Notes: generated by a model not told the origin, from the sequence alone. Numbered from the stretch's first letter, positions 41,397 through 49,955 are shown. The stretch is 56,930 nucleotides of DNA from Candidatus Gastranaerophilales bacterium (GCA_944322895.1 CALUQL010000004.1:1-56930); one strand, 5' to 3'. Made by a program: numbers and translations.

Positions 41397-42673
41397 TGAA
41401 AAATGTATATAAAACAAGATTAATAATAGGTATTATTGTTTTATTACTGGCTATTTTAGGCATATATGGAGTTTTTTATTCTGCAAAAATATTTGATATC
41501 CAGATTTTACCATTATTGCAAAGATGCATTATTGATTTTTCAATTCTTGCATTATCATTACTTACAGGAATTATAATATTAACTGTTTTATTCGGACGTA
41601 TATACTGCTCTCTACTCTGCCCATTGGGAATTATTCAAGAACTGGCAGGTATGTTCTTTTTTAGAGGAAAAAGAAAAAATAAATATACAAAAAATTATCC
41701 AATAAAATATTTTATATTAGCGATTTCATTAGGCATTTTATTGGGGGGAAGTGCATTATTTATAAGATACATAGAACCATATACTTATTTTAGTTCAGCT
41801 TTTACTTTTTCAATGGTAGGCCTCATTGCATTATTAGCAATAATCTTTCTTACATTTTTCAAAAACAGTTTTTTTTGTACAAATATTTGTCCGGCAGGAA
41901 CTATACTCGGACTTATATCAAATTTTTCAAGAAATAAAATCTATATAGAGAAACATAATTGTGTTTCCTGTAGCAACTGCGAGAGCAAATGCCCAGCTGG
42001 CTGTATCGATTCAAAAAATAAAACAGTTAATAATGAAACCTGTATAAAATGTTTAAAATGTATTGAAATATGTCCCAAAGGTGGTATCAAATACGTAAAA
42101 GAACCAAAAGAACAAATAAATTTTAGTATACAAAGACGAAAAATAATAATAAGTACAGCGCTCATAGCCGTTTTTGGAACAATGATTAAAACAGGAATAA
42201 TAATAAAAGATAAAATTGCAGAAAAATACAGAGACATAATTTTACCCCCAGGAGCAGAAAGCGAAGAAAGATTAATAAATACATGTTATAATTGCAATCT
42301 TTGTGTTGAAAATTGCCCTGCCCAAATTATAGTAAAAGCAAATAATGATTTCCCTACAATTCACATTGATTATAAAAACGGAAGTTGTGATAAAAACTGT
42401 AATAAGTGTTCACAAGTATGTCCGACCGGTGCTATAAAAAGGCTCAGTATAGAAGAAAAACAAAAAACAAGAATAGCAATGGCAATGATAAAAAAAGAAA
42501 GTTGTACTGAATGTGGATTATGTCAAACATCATGCCCATATGGGGCAATAATTATAACCAAAGAAGGAACAAACATTAATGCAGAAAAATGTATAGGCTG
42601 CGGAGCTTGTAAAAAAGCATGTAACACTGATGCAATAGAAATTTATGCCGTAAAAAAACAAAATATAATATAG
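41396..42673 (+). CDS. Membrane polyferredoxin (NapH-like) with internal twin-arginine segment
   Basis: The 425-residue protein has four N-terminal transmembrane helices with NapH-style CxxxCP pairs (C71/C75 and C161/C165), then two 4Fe-4S motifs (CVSCSNCESKCP, CIKCLKCIEICP). Next comes IQRRKIIISTALI (R247/R248) leading into a fifth helix. Beyond it are four more cysteine motifs of 4Fe-4S type (CYNCNLCVENCP, CDKNCNKCSQVCP, CTECGLCQTSCP, CIGCGACKKAC). The layout reads as a NapH-like part fused to a NapG/NrfC-like part whose folded Fe-S domain would cross by Tat. It likely passes electrons from the cytoplasmic side to the exported reductase. Confidence 0.82.
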   Translation: MKNVYKTRLIIGIIVLLLAILGIYGVFYSAKIFDIQILPLLQRCIIDFSILALSLLTGIIILTVLFGRIYCSLLCPLGIIQELAGMFFFRGKRKNKYTKNYPIKYFILAISLGILLGGSALFIRYIEPYTYFSSAFTFSMVGLIALLAIIFLTFFKNSFFCTNICPAGTILGLISNFSRNKIYIEKHNCVSCSNCESKCPAGCIDSKNKTVNNETCIKCLKCIEICPKGGIKYVKEPKEQINFSIQRRKIIISTALIAVFGTMIKTGIIIKDKIAEKYRDIILPPGAESEERLINTCYNCNLCVENCPAQIIVKANNDFPTIHIDYKNGSCDKNCNKCSQVCPTGAIKRLSIEEKQKTRIAMAMIKKESCTECGLCQTSCPYGAIIITKEGTNINAEKCIGCGACKKACNTDAIEIYAVKKQNII

Positions 42674-42692
42674 TAGAAAGGAGAATAATAAA

Positions 42693-42908
42693 ATGTCACT
42701 GGGAATAACAGAAATAATATTAATTTTAGTTGTTATAATTTTACTTTTCGGAGGAAAGAGGATTCCGGAAATAGCTAGAGCACTTGGCAGGGCGTCATAT
42801 GAATATAAAAAAGCAAAAGACGTTATAAAAAAAGAAACAGAAGAACTTAAAAATGAAATAGAAGACGCACAAGAAAAACCGGAAGAATATAAACCGCAAG
42901 ACGTATAA
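42693..42908 (+). CDS. tatA: Twin-arginine translocase subunit TatA
   Basis: The 71-residue protein has one short N-terminal transmembrane helix (ITEIILILVVIILLFGG), the FG-x-K-x-[IL]-P hinge (FGGKRIPE), an amphipathic helix and an acidic tail. This is the complete TatA/TatE pattern. TatA oligomers form the transport path for folded, cofactor-containing proteins. AAAGGAG precedes the ATG. It is immediately followed by tatC, and no tatB is present, so this is a minimal TatAC system next to its likely substrates. Confidence 0.95.
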   Translation: MSLGITEIILILVVIILLFGGKRIPEIARALGRASYEYKKAKDVIKKETEELKNEIEDAQEKPEEYKPQDV

Positions 42909-42909
42909 A

Positions 42910-43644
42910 ATGAGCGATATGGAAGATAAAGACGAAAATATAATTTCTCATATTGAAGCATTCAGAGAAATGTTGTTAAAAAGTTTTATTTGTTTGGGAA
43001 TATTTATAATTCCGATGCTTTTTATTGCGCCTAAATGCTTAGATTTACTGATACAATTACTAATTAAGGATAATAATATATCTCTTAATTATTTTTCGCC
43101 TGTAGAAGTATTCATAATACAAATAAAACTGGCATTTATTCTTGATATAATACTTTGTTTTCCATATATAGCAAGACAAATATGGAAATTTTTTGCTCCG
43201 GCACTTTATCAACACGAAAGAAAATTTATAAAATCAATAGTATTCATATCAACAACTTTATTTATATTCGGCGTATTTTTTTGTTTGTTCATTATTTTAC
43301 CGCTTATTATAGATTTTGGGATGAGTTTTACATCTCAGAAGATAAACGCAGTATTAGGAATTTCAAATATAATTAACTTATCGTTCTGGCTTACATTATC
43401 CTTCGGGTTAATGTTTCAAATGCCAATCATAACATATTCTCTAATAAAATCAGGATTTGTAGAATACAAAACATTTGAAAATATGAGACCTTATGTTGTT
43501 GTAATAATACTCATTATAGCAGGAATACTAACACCGCCTGATATTATAAGCCAAATATTACTATTTACACCTACATATATGCTATTTGAGGCAGGATTAT
43601 TATTTTCAAAATTAAGAATTAAGAAAGACCCCAATAATGGATAA
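42910..43644 (+). CDS. tatC: Twin-arginine translocase subunit TatC
   Basis: The 244-residue protein has six hydrophobic segments. The N terminus ISHIEAFREML corresponds to the signal-recognition stretch of TatC, and the family's FxPxE-like region reads FSPVEVFIIQIK. LTPPDIISQILL near the end is also typical. TatC binds the twin-arginine signal in the inner membrane. It starts 1 base after tatA and overlaps larB by 8 bases, binding the export genes and the nickel-cofactor genes into one transcript. Confidence 0.95.
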   Translation: MSDMEDKDENIISHIEAFREMLLKSFICLGIFIIPMLFIAPKCLDLLIQLLIKDNNISLNYFSPVEVFIIQIKLAFILDIILCFPYIARQIWKFFAPALYQHERKFIKSIVFISTTLFIFGVFFCLFIILPLIIDFGMSFTSQKINAVLGISNIINLSFWLTLSFGLMFQMPIITYSLIKSGFVEYKTFENMRPYVVVIILIIAGILTPPDIISQILLFTPTYMLFEAGLLFSKLRIKKDPNNG

Positions 43645-44317
43645 ATATATAGAACTTGATTTTGCAAAACTTGATACAGATAGAGTAAAAAGACGAGGTT
43701 ACTCAGAAGCTGTTTTTTGTGAATGTAAAAATGATGAGCAACTAATAAAAATATTCCAATCATTCAAAGATATTGGTTCCAATGTAATAGGAACACGTTG
43801 TTCCAAGAATCAATATGAAATACTAAAAAATAAATTTGGAGAAATTATCAAATACAATGAACAAGGAAGAGTTGTAACACTAATACAAAAAGAAATCGAA
43901 AGAATTGGAGAAATTGCCATTTGTACAGGAGGAACTGGTGATATACCCGTGGCAGAAGAAGCTGCAGAAACAGCTGAATTTTACGGAAGCAATGTAAAAA
44001 AATATTATGATATAGGTATTGCAGGCATACACAGACTTTTTGATAAAATTGATGAAATAAAAAAAGCAAATGCAATAATAGTAGCAGCCGGAATGGAAGG
44101 TGCATTAGGAGGAATCATTGCAGGACTTGTAGATATACCTGTTATAGCACTACCGACTTCTGTAGGTTATGGAAGCAGTTTTAAAGGACTTTCAGCACTT
44201 CTTACAATGTTAAACTCTTGTGCAGAAGGAATGAGTGTTGTAAATATTGATAATGGCTATAATGCGGGATATAGCGCCTGTCAAATAAACAGATTAATTG
44301 AAAGGAAAAATAAATGA
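43637..44317 (+). CDS. larB: LarB: pyridinium-3,5-biscarboxylate mononucleotide synthase
   Basis: The 226-residue protein has the PurE-like fold signatures of LarB: AICTGGTGDIPVAEEA, IVAAGMEGALGGIIAGL and ALPTSVGYGSSFKG. LarB carboxylates and hydrolyses nicotinic acid adenine dinucleotide in the first step of nickel-pincer nucleotide (NPN) synthesis, the cofactor of lactate racemase LarA. It overlaps tatC (8 bases) and larC (4 bases). The N-terminal part before the PurE-like core (about 1-85) is of normal length. Confidence 0.93.
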   Translation: MDKYIELDFAKLDTDRVKRRGYSEAVFCECKNDEQLIKIFQSFKDIGSNVIGTRCSKNQYEILKNKFGEIIKYNEQGRVVTLIQKEIERIGEIAICTGGTGDIPVAEEAAETAEFYGSNVKKYYDIGIAGIHRLFDKIDEIKKANAIIVAAGMEGALGGIIAGLVDIPVIALPTSVGYGSSFKGLSALLTMLNSCAEGMSVVNIDNGYNAGYSACQINRLIERKNK

Positions 44318-45057
44318 ATTTATATTTTGAATGTAATTCGGGTATTTCGGGTGATATGTCTGTTGGTGCATTATTAGACTTGATAGATAACGAAAATATT
44401 TTAGATAATGCTCTTTCATCAATGAAACTTGATAATGAATTCCAATACAAAATTACAAAGAAAATGGTAAATGCAATCTCAACTACAGATTTCGATGTTA
44501 TTTTACCTTTACACAATCATCACGAGCACCACCATGAACATCACCACGAGCACAGAAATCTGGATGATGTAAATAAAATTATTGACAAAGCAAATATTAA
44601 TCAAAATGCAAAAACTTTAGCTAAAAAAATCTTTAGAATAGTAGCAGAAGCCGAAAGTAAAGTTCATAATAAAGATCTTTCAGAAGTTCATTTTCATGAA
44701 GTTGGTGCAATTGATTCAATTGTGGATATTGTAAGTTTTGCAGTTTTATATGATTATCTGAACCCGAATAAAACATATTTTTCAACACTAACAGAAGGAC
44801 AAGGAACCATTACATGCCAGCACGGCGCACTATCAGTACCGGTTCCGGCAGTTTGTGAAATAGTTTCAAAGTATAAAATTCCAATTAAAATAACAAATAA
44901 TGAAGGAGAAATGATAACCCCAACAGGTGCGGCAATTGTTGCAGCATTATATACAGGTGAACAACTCCCTGCGAAAATCATTATAGAAAAAGTAGGATAT
45001 GGAAGAGGTAAAAGACCCTATAAAAATCCTATTTTAAGAGTTATGGAAATAAACTAA
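44314..45057 (+). CDS. larC: LarC N-terminal half (nickel-pincer nickel insertase, LarC1-like)
   Basis: The 247-residue protein starts NLYFECNSGISGDM, the LarC hallmark. It has a His-rich insert (H67-H80, HNHHEHHHEHHHEH type) suited to nickel storage, then VHFHEVGAIDSIVD and ITPTGAAIVAAL. LarC installs nickel in the NPN cofactor in a CTP-dependent reaction. Full LarC is about 400 residues, or LarC1 plus LarC2 joined by frameshift. Here the frame stops after VMEIN, and the transporter gene begins 10 bases later with its own ribosome binding site, so the LarC2 half is missing from this locus. Confidence 0.88.
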   Translation: MNLYFECNSGISGDMSVGALLDLIDNENILDNALSSMKLDNEFQYKITKKMVNAISTTDFDVILPLHNHHEHHHEHHHEHRNLDDVNKIIDKANINQNAKTLAKKIFRIVAEAESKVHNKDLSEVHFHEVGAIDSIVDIVSFAVLYDYLNPNKTYFSTLTEGQGTITCQHGALSVPVPAVCEIVSKYKIPIKITNNEGEMITPTGAAIVAALYTGEQLPAKIIIEKVGYGRGKRPYKNPILRVMEIN

Positions 45058-45067
45058 AGGAGATATT

Positions 45068-45970
45068 ATGCATTTAGGAAATGGAATAATTTGCCCGGCA
45101 ACAGGAATTCCTATGATAATGTTAGCAGGAATAACAGCTTATTATGCTTTTAAAAAAGCTAAAACTGATTTTAACAAAGAGAAAATCTTATATACAATAA
45201 CTTTAACTATTTTAGTATTTACTCTGCAAATGATAAATTTTTCAATACCGCACACAGGTTCAAGCGGGCACATAATAGGAGCAATGTTACTTGCCGTATT
45301 AATTGGTCCTTATGCGGGATTTCTTGCAATGTGTAGTATTCTACTTGTTCAAGGAATATTCTTTGCAGACGGAAGCCTTTTAGCACTTGGCTGTAACATA
45401 ATAAATATGGGTGCTTTTGCTAGTTTCGCAGCATATCCTTTAATTTATAAACCATTTTCAAAAAACAATAAAGAATTTATAGGAGCAATACTATCTTCGA
45501 TTTTGGCATTACAACTAGGAGCATTGGCTGTCGTAATAGAAGGATTATTATCAGGAACAATAGCATTAAATTCAATAGCAAACTTCACAGGTTTAATGCA
45601 AATAATCCATCTTCCTATTGGTATAATAGAAGGTATTATAACAGGAATAGTAATTCTTGCAGTAAAGAAAACCAATTACAAAAAAGCATCTATTTCCTTT
45701 AGTTTGTTATCTTTATTATTTGCTTCTTTTATATTTAAATTTGCTTCTACAAAACCTGATGGACTTGAATGGTCATTATTAAAAATAGAAGATTCAATTA
45801 TTCCACAAATTCAAAGTCAAATATTCATAATATCTGAAACATTACAAAATAAAACAGCAATTTTGACCAATATAGAACCTGTATATTCAAATTTATCAGG
45901 CATCTTAATACTTGGTTTTATAATGTATTTACTATGTTTCTTTATGAATAAACAAAAAGCTGAAAATTAA
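45068..45970 (+). CDS. CbiM-type nickel/cobalt ECF transporter component with PDGLE domain
   Basis: The 300-residue membrane protein starts Met-His (MHLGNGIICP), the metal-binding N terminus of CbiM/NikM/LarM. It has GSSGHIIGAMLLAVLIGP and FADGSLLALGCN, typical of CbiM. A C-terminal part carries KPDGLEW, the PDGLE motif of CbiN/NikN-like subunits, then one more helix, so M and N functions are fused. In this operon the metal is most likely nickel for LarC. The ECF ATPase and the T subunit are not encoded in the window. AAAGGAG precedes the ATG. Confidence 0.9.
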   Translation: MHLGNGIICPATGIPMIMLAGITAYYAFKKAKTDFNKEKILYTITLTILVFTLQMINFSIPHTGSSGHIIGAMLLAVLIGPYAGFLAMCSILLVQGIFFADGSLLALGCNIINMGAFASFAAYPLIYKPFSKNNKEFIGAILSSILALQLGALAVVIEGLLSGTIALNSIANFTGLMQIIHLPIGIIEGIITGIVILAVKKTNYKKASISFSLLSLLFASFIFKFASTKPDGLEWSLLKIEDSIIPQIQSQIFIISETLQNKTAILTNIEPVYSNLSGILILGFIMYLLCFFMNKQKAEN

Positions 45971-46744
45971 ATGAAAGAAAAATTTGATAAATTAAAACAA
46001 TATTTAAGAGAACTGGATAAGCAAGGCCTATGTCTTGCTTTTTCAGGCGGAATAGACAGCTGTGCACTTTTATATTTATGTAAAGATTTAAATGTTATAG
46101 CCGTTACATTTAAATCAATTTTTCAAACAGAACAAGAAATTAATGAAGCAAAAGAATTTTGCAATTTTTATGGAATAAAACAAAAAATAATAGAATATTA
46201 TCCGCTTGAAAATAACCTAATAAAAAATAACCCAAAAGATAGATGCTACCATTGTAAAAAACTTATTTTTTCAGAGTTAAAAAAATATGCGGGAAATAAA
46301 ATTATAATAGACGGAACTAATGCAGATGATATAAAAACATATAGACCAGGACTTAAAGCATTGAAAGAATTAGAAATTTATTCCCCATTTGCTGATTTTG
46401 GAATTACAAAAAAAGAAATCATAGATTTTTCAAAAGAAGAAAGTATAAAGAACTATGCGAAACCGTCTTCACCTTGTATGGCAACACGGTTTCCATATAA
46501 CACTTTATTGAATGAAGAACTAATAGAAAAAGCAAAAAAAGGTGAAGAAATAATAAAAAATTTCGGTTTTTCAAACTGCAGATTTAGAATCCACGATAAT
46601 ATAGCCAGAATTGAAATTAATCAAGAAGAAATTGAAAAATTCATAAGATATAGAAAAGATTTTTTGAATAAATTAAAAGCTCTGGATATAAAATATATAA
46701 CCTTAGATTTAGAATGTCTACGCAGCGGAAGTATGGATATATAA
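45971..46744 (+). CDS. larE: LarE: ATP-dependent sulfur-transfer enzyme for NPN synthesis
   Basis: The 257-residue protein is a PP-loop ATPase (SGGIDS, residues 25-30) with DRCYHCKK (C92/C95) and SSPCMATRFPY. C169 in the last motif matches the position of the sacrificial cysteine of Lactobacillus plantarum LarE. It thiolates the pyridinium dicarboxylate before nickel insertion. It begins directly after the transporter stop and ends the operon that started with the Tat-signal aldo/keto reductase. No larA (lactate racemase) is seen in the window. Confidence 0.93.
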   Translation: MKEKFDKLKQYLRELDKQGLCLAFSGGIDSCALLYLCKDLNVIAVTFKSIFQTEQEINEAKEFCNFYGIKQKIIEYYPLENNLIKNNPKDRCYHCKKLIFSELKKYAGNKIIIDGTNADDIKTYRPGLKALKELEIYSPFADFGITKKEIIDFSKEESIKNYAKPSSPCMATRFPYNTLLNEELIEKAKKGEEIIKNFGFSNCRFRIHDNIARIEINQEEIEKFIRYRKDFLNKLKALDIKYITLDLECLRSGSMDI

Positions 46745-46794
46745 AGCCGAATCAATAAATTATATATCACAGCTTATTTATATTCTATGAATAT

Positions 46795-47001
46795 TTAAGA
46801 TAAAGTATTATTGTCTTCTTCTAACTCAGACATTATTTGAGAGAATGGCATATTAGTCTTTTCAGCTTTAATTTTTATTGTTTCAATTAACCAATTCGGA
46901 TTAAATACGTACCATTGTCTCAGTTTGGGATAATTTTGTTGATTATCTCTAAGAATAGCCTCTATTTCTTGTTTAATTTGCTCTTCAGTTAATGCTAACA
47001 T
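46795..47001 (-). CDS. Small unknown protein (68 aa)
   Basis: A GAGGT site lies 7 bases before the ATG. The sequence is acidic and helical, with a WYVFNPNWLIETIKIKAE segment in the middle and SQIMSELEEDN at the end. No known motif is seen. It resembles accessory small proteins of gut bacteria. It lies minus-strand against the Lar operon and downstream of another small ORF, so the two may form a short operon. Confidence 0.5.
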   Translation of the reverse strand: MLALTEEQIKQEIEAILRDNQQNYPKLRQWYVFNPNWLIETIKIKAEKTNMPFSQIMSELEEDNNTLS

Positions 47002-47116
47002 AAATACCTCGTTTTTGTCTTACAACCAATCCTCTTTTTTATATATTATTCCCATTCTCAAAAATTCTTCAACATATAAGCATTTATATTTATTCATAAT
47101 TAAATCTAAATAATAC

Positions 47117-47326
47117 TTAAAAGTTATATGAATTAACTTTTTTGTGTCTGCCCATCGGAGTATTTGACATAATTTTCTCAAGTTTAGATTTTTCATCTGC
47201 AGGAAGTTTCTCTTGTTCTTGCAATAATTTTGATAAAGCATACAAAATTTCTGTTTTTGATTTTGCTCTTTGTAAGTCCTTGTAATAAGGCTTTAGCTGT
47301 TCTGGAAGATCCTTTAAATTCGCCAT
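47117..47326 (-). CDS. Small unknown protein (69 aa)
   Basis: AGGA lies 8 bases before the ATG. The product is charged and helical (LPEQLKPYYKDLQRAKSK, LSKLLQEQEKLPADEKSKLEKI) with a polar tail. No domain is recognised. An overlapping frame (47020-47241) has no ribosome binding site and is probably spurious. It is upstream of the 68-aa gene on the same strand. Confidence 0.45.
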   Translation of the reverse strand: MANLKDLPEQLKPYYKDLQRAKSKTEILYALSKLLQEQEKLPADEKSKLEKIMSNTPMGRHKKVNSYNF

Positions 47327-47660
47327 TTTTATAATCCTATATTATTTTTTCTTCTTATAAAGTATACATATTATCCATTAAATATTTAATCTAAGTCTAA
47401 TACGTGCTTTTGTAATTTTTGTTTTCATAAGGTTATGTATATGTTTCGAAAAACGTTTTTTTCATTTTTAAATTAACATATTTCGCATTTTAATTATTAT
47501 ATTTCATTCAAATTATATTATTTTTGAAGAAATACATAAAAATAATTTATGAATCGTAAAATAAATAAAAATATGCTAAAAAAGCTTAATACATCGTCCA
47601 AATAAGTCTTTGCGCAGTGGAGTTCTAATCTCGAAACTTACAAAATATAAAACAAAATAA
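47327..47660. other. Intergenic stretch without recognisable gene
   Basis: This very AT-rich stretch lies between the small minus-strand genes and the tRNA-Asp terminator. I see no open frame with a ribosome binding site, no clear promoter pair and no RNA fold I can name. The segment around 47615-47660 (GTGGAGTTCTAATCTCG and following) resembles the flank beside the pseudo-tRNA at 54497. Confidence 0.4.
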
Positions 47661-47682
47661 AAAGACACCCGAAGGTGTCTTT
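47661..47682 (-). terminator. Terminator of tRNA-Asp
   Basis: AAAGACACC and GGTGTCTTT pair perfectly around a tetraloop that reads TTCG on the minus strand. A T-rich run follows. It lies 7 bases after the tRNA. Confidence 0.92.
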
Positions 47683-47689
47683 AAAATGG

Positions 47690-47764
47690 CGGGACCGACG
47701 AGGCTCGAACTCGCGACCTTCTGCGTGACAGGCAGACACTCTAACCAAACTGAGCTACGATCCC
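47690..47764 (-). tRNA. tRNA-Asp (GTC)
   Basis: A 75-base cloverleaf is read on the minus strand, with acceptor GGGATCG/CGGTCCC and discriminator G as usual for Asp. Anticodon stem-loop TCTGCCTGTCACGCAGA gives GTC. The T loop is GTTCGAG. No CCA is encoded. Confidence 0.96.
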
Positions 47765-47776
47765 AACTGCAAAACT

Positions 47777-47805
47777 ATTATATGCGGAACAAAAAAAAAT
47801 TGCAA
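47777..47805 (-). promoter_or_regulatory. Promoter of tRNA-Asp
   Basis: On the minus strand TTGCAA (47800-47805) and TATAAT (47777-47782) are 17 bases apart, ending 12 bases before the tRNA. Confidence 0.8.
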
Positions 47806-47927
47806 CAATATTCTTCTTATTTTCTAATATTTTTTATTTTTTCTAAATTTACATAACATCAGAGCATTTTACTAATATTCTTTTTGCAATATAATTTAGA
47901 TAATAATAAAGGATTAAGAGGGAAATT

Positions 47928-49955
47928 ATGAATAAATATTTGTTGGAAATAGGAACAGAAGAACTTGCATACAAATTTATTCCTTCAGCAATGGAACAAT
48001 TAAAAATTGAATTTTCAAAAACATTAGAAGAAAATGAAATAAAGTTTTCAGATATAAAAGTATATGCAACACCAAGACGTTTAGCCGTAATAATAGAAAA
48101 TATAGCAGAAAAGCAAGAGGATATTGAAAAAACTATAAAAGGTCCTATTGCTAATATAGCATATGATGAAAACGGGAATTTAACAAATGCCGCAATTGGT
48201 TTTGCAAATAAAAACGGTATTAATCCTGAAAAATTATATAAACAAGATAATTATGTATGGGCCAAAATTGAGCAAAAAGGTAAAGATACAAAAGAACTTC
48301 TTAAATCAGCAGTACCTAATATTATTCTAAAGTTAAAAGGCACACACTTTATGAGATGGGCTGATTTAGATATAAAATTCCAACGTCCTATAAGATGGAT
48401 AGTTTCTTTATTTAATGAAGAAAAAGTTGAAATTGAAATAGCAAATATAAAATCTTCAAACATTACAAGAGGACACAGATTTTCCAAAACAGAAATTGAA
48501 ATAAAAAATCCTGATGAATATTTGGCAGTTTTAGAATCGGCAAATGTTATAGCGGATGTTCAAAAAAGGAAAGAAACTATAGTAAAACTTGCAAAAGAAA
48601 AAGCAAAAGAAATTGGAGCTGACATTGCAATTGATGAAGATTTACTGGATGAAGTAACTTTTATAACAGAATGGCCAATACCCGTAATATGTTCATTTGA
48701 AGAAAAATATCTTCAAATTCCTGAAAAAGTTGTAGTTACAGTAATGGCAGTACATCAAAGATATTTCCCATTATATAAAGAAGGAAAGTTATTAAATAAA
48801 TTTATAACAATAAGCAATTATGTTGGAGATACATTTGAAAATATAAAAGCAGGTAACGAAAGAGTAGTTAAGGCAAGACTTGAAGATGCTATTTTCTTCG
48901 TACAAGAAGACACACAAAAACCGCTTTTAGCATATTTAGAAGCTCTAAAGGGCGTTACCTTCCAAAAAGGATTCGGTTCTGTATATGATAAAACACAAAG
49001 AATTTGCCAATTATCAAAAAGTATAGCAAAAGAATTAAACATACCAACACAAACAATAGAAAGAACCGCACTTCTTTGTAAAGCAGATTTGGTAACAAAG
49101 CTTGTATTTGAGTTTACGGAACTTCAAGGATATATAGGAGCCGACTATGCTCTAAGAAGCGGAGAAACTAAAGAAGTTTCAAAAGGTATAATGGAACACT
49201 ATTTCCCTTTGAATGCAGATTCTGAAGTAGCAGAAAGTATTGAAGGTCAGGTTGTTGGTATTGCAGATAAAATAGATACCGTTGTGACAGTATTTGCTGA
49301 CGGAAAGAAAATATCAGGTTCACAAGACCCATTAGGTGTAAGACGCGCAACGCTTGGAATCTTAAAAACAATTTTAAATAAAGACTTAAAGATTAATCTT
49401 ACACAATTACTAAAACAAACTATTGAACTTCTACCTGTTCAAATTGAAGATAAAAATAAATTATTTGAAACAGTAAAGAGTTTTATGGAACAAAGATTAA
49501 TTATTTTGTTATCTGATAAATACAAACATGATATTCTTGAAGCTTGTATATCAGGAAAAGACGTACTTTCAGATTTAAAAGATTTAACAGTCAGACTTGA
49601 TATTGTTTCAGACATTGTTAATAAAGAAACATATTCACAATTCCATGAAAGTATCAACAGAATTATAAGACTTATAAAAACAGAGAATGATTTTACAGCT
49701 GTAAAAGAAGATTTATTTGTAATACAAGCAGAAAAAGACTTATATAATGAAGCAAAAAATATAAATGAAAATACACTTGATTATAATCAATTAGAAGAAA
49801 AATTAGTCAAAATAATTCCATTCATCACAGAATTTTTTGATAAAGTCTTAGTAATGGATAAAGATGAAAACATAAAGCAAAACAGGTTGAACTTACTATA
49901 CTCAATAAAGCAAAAGTTTGCAAAACTTGCAGATTTCAGCAAAATTGTTTTCTAA
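47928..49955 (+). CDS. glyS: Glycyl-tRNA synthetase beta subunit
   Basis: The 675-residue protein is a full-length GlyS: it opens YLLEIGTEELAYKFIP, followed by TPRRLAVI, RPIRWIVSLF, VTVMAVHQRYFPLY and a later HD-like and anticodon-binding region (ADKIDTV, GSQDPLGVRRA). With GlyQ it forms the alpha2beta2 glycyl-tRNA synthetase of bacteria. glyQ, usually adjacent, is not in the window. An AGAGGGA site precedes the ATG, and a TATAAT at 47890-47895 lies 33 bases upstream with a weak -35. The gene ends at a shared terminator. Confidence 0.96.
   Translation: MNKYLLEIGTEELAYKFIPSAMEQLKIEFSKTLEENEIKFSDIKVYATPRRLAVIIENIAEKQEDIEKTIKGPIANIAYDENGNLTNAAIGFANKNGINPEKLYKQDNYVWAKIEQKGKDTKELLKSAVPNIILKLKGTHFMRWADLDIKFQRPIRWIVSLFNEEKVEIEIANIKSSNITRGHRFSKTEIEIKNPDEYLAVLESANVIADVQKRKETIVKLAKEKAKEIGADIAIDEDLLDEVTFITEWPIPVICSFEEKYLQIPEKVVVTVMAVHQRYFPLYKEGKLLNKFITISNYVGDTFENIKAGNERVVKARLEDAIFFVQEDTQKPLLAYLEALKGVTFQKGFGSVYDKTQRICQLSKSIAKELNIPTQTIERTALLCKADLVTKLVFEFTELQGYIGADYALRSGETKEVSKGIMEHYFPLNADSEVAESIEGQVVGIADKIDTVVTVFADGKKISGSQDPLGVRRATLGILKTILNKDLKINLTQLLKQTIELLPVQIEDKNKLFETVKSFMEQRLIILLSDKYKHDILEACISGKDVLSDLKDLTVRLDIVSDIVNKETYSQFHESINRIIRLIKTENDFTAVKEDLFVIQAEKDLYNEAKNINENTLDYNQLEEKLVKIIPFITEFFDKVLVMDKDENIKQNRLNLLYSIKQKFAKLADFSKIVF

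Noticed and set aside
44510-44560. CAC/CAT-rich tandem-like DNA repeat in larC
   Set aside because: It simply encodes the His-rich nickel-binding insert of LarC and is not a separate repeat element.
47020-47241. A 73-codon minus-strand frame
   Set aside because: It overlaps the better supported 69-aa gene in another frame and has no ribosome binding site. Only its last 25 codons lie outside that gene.
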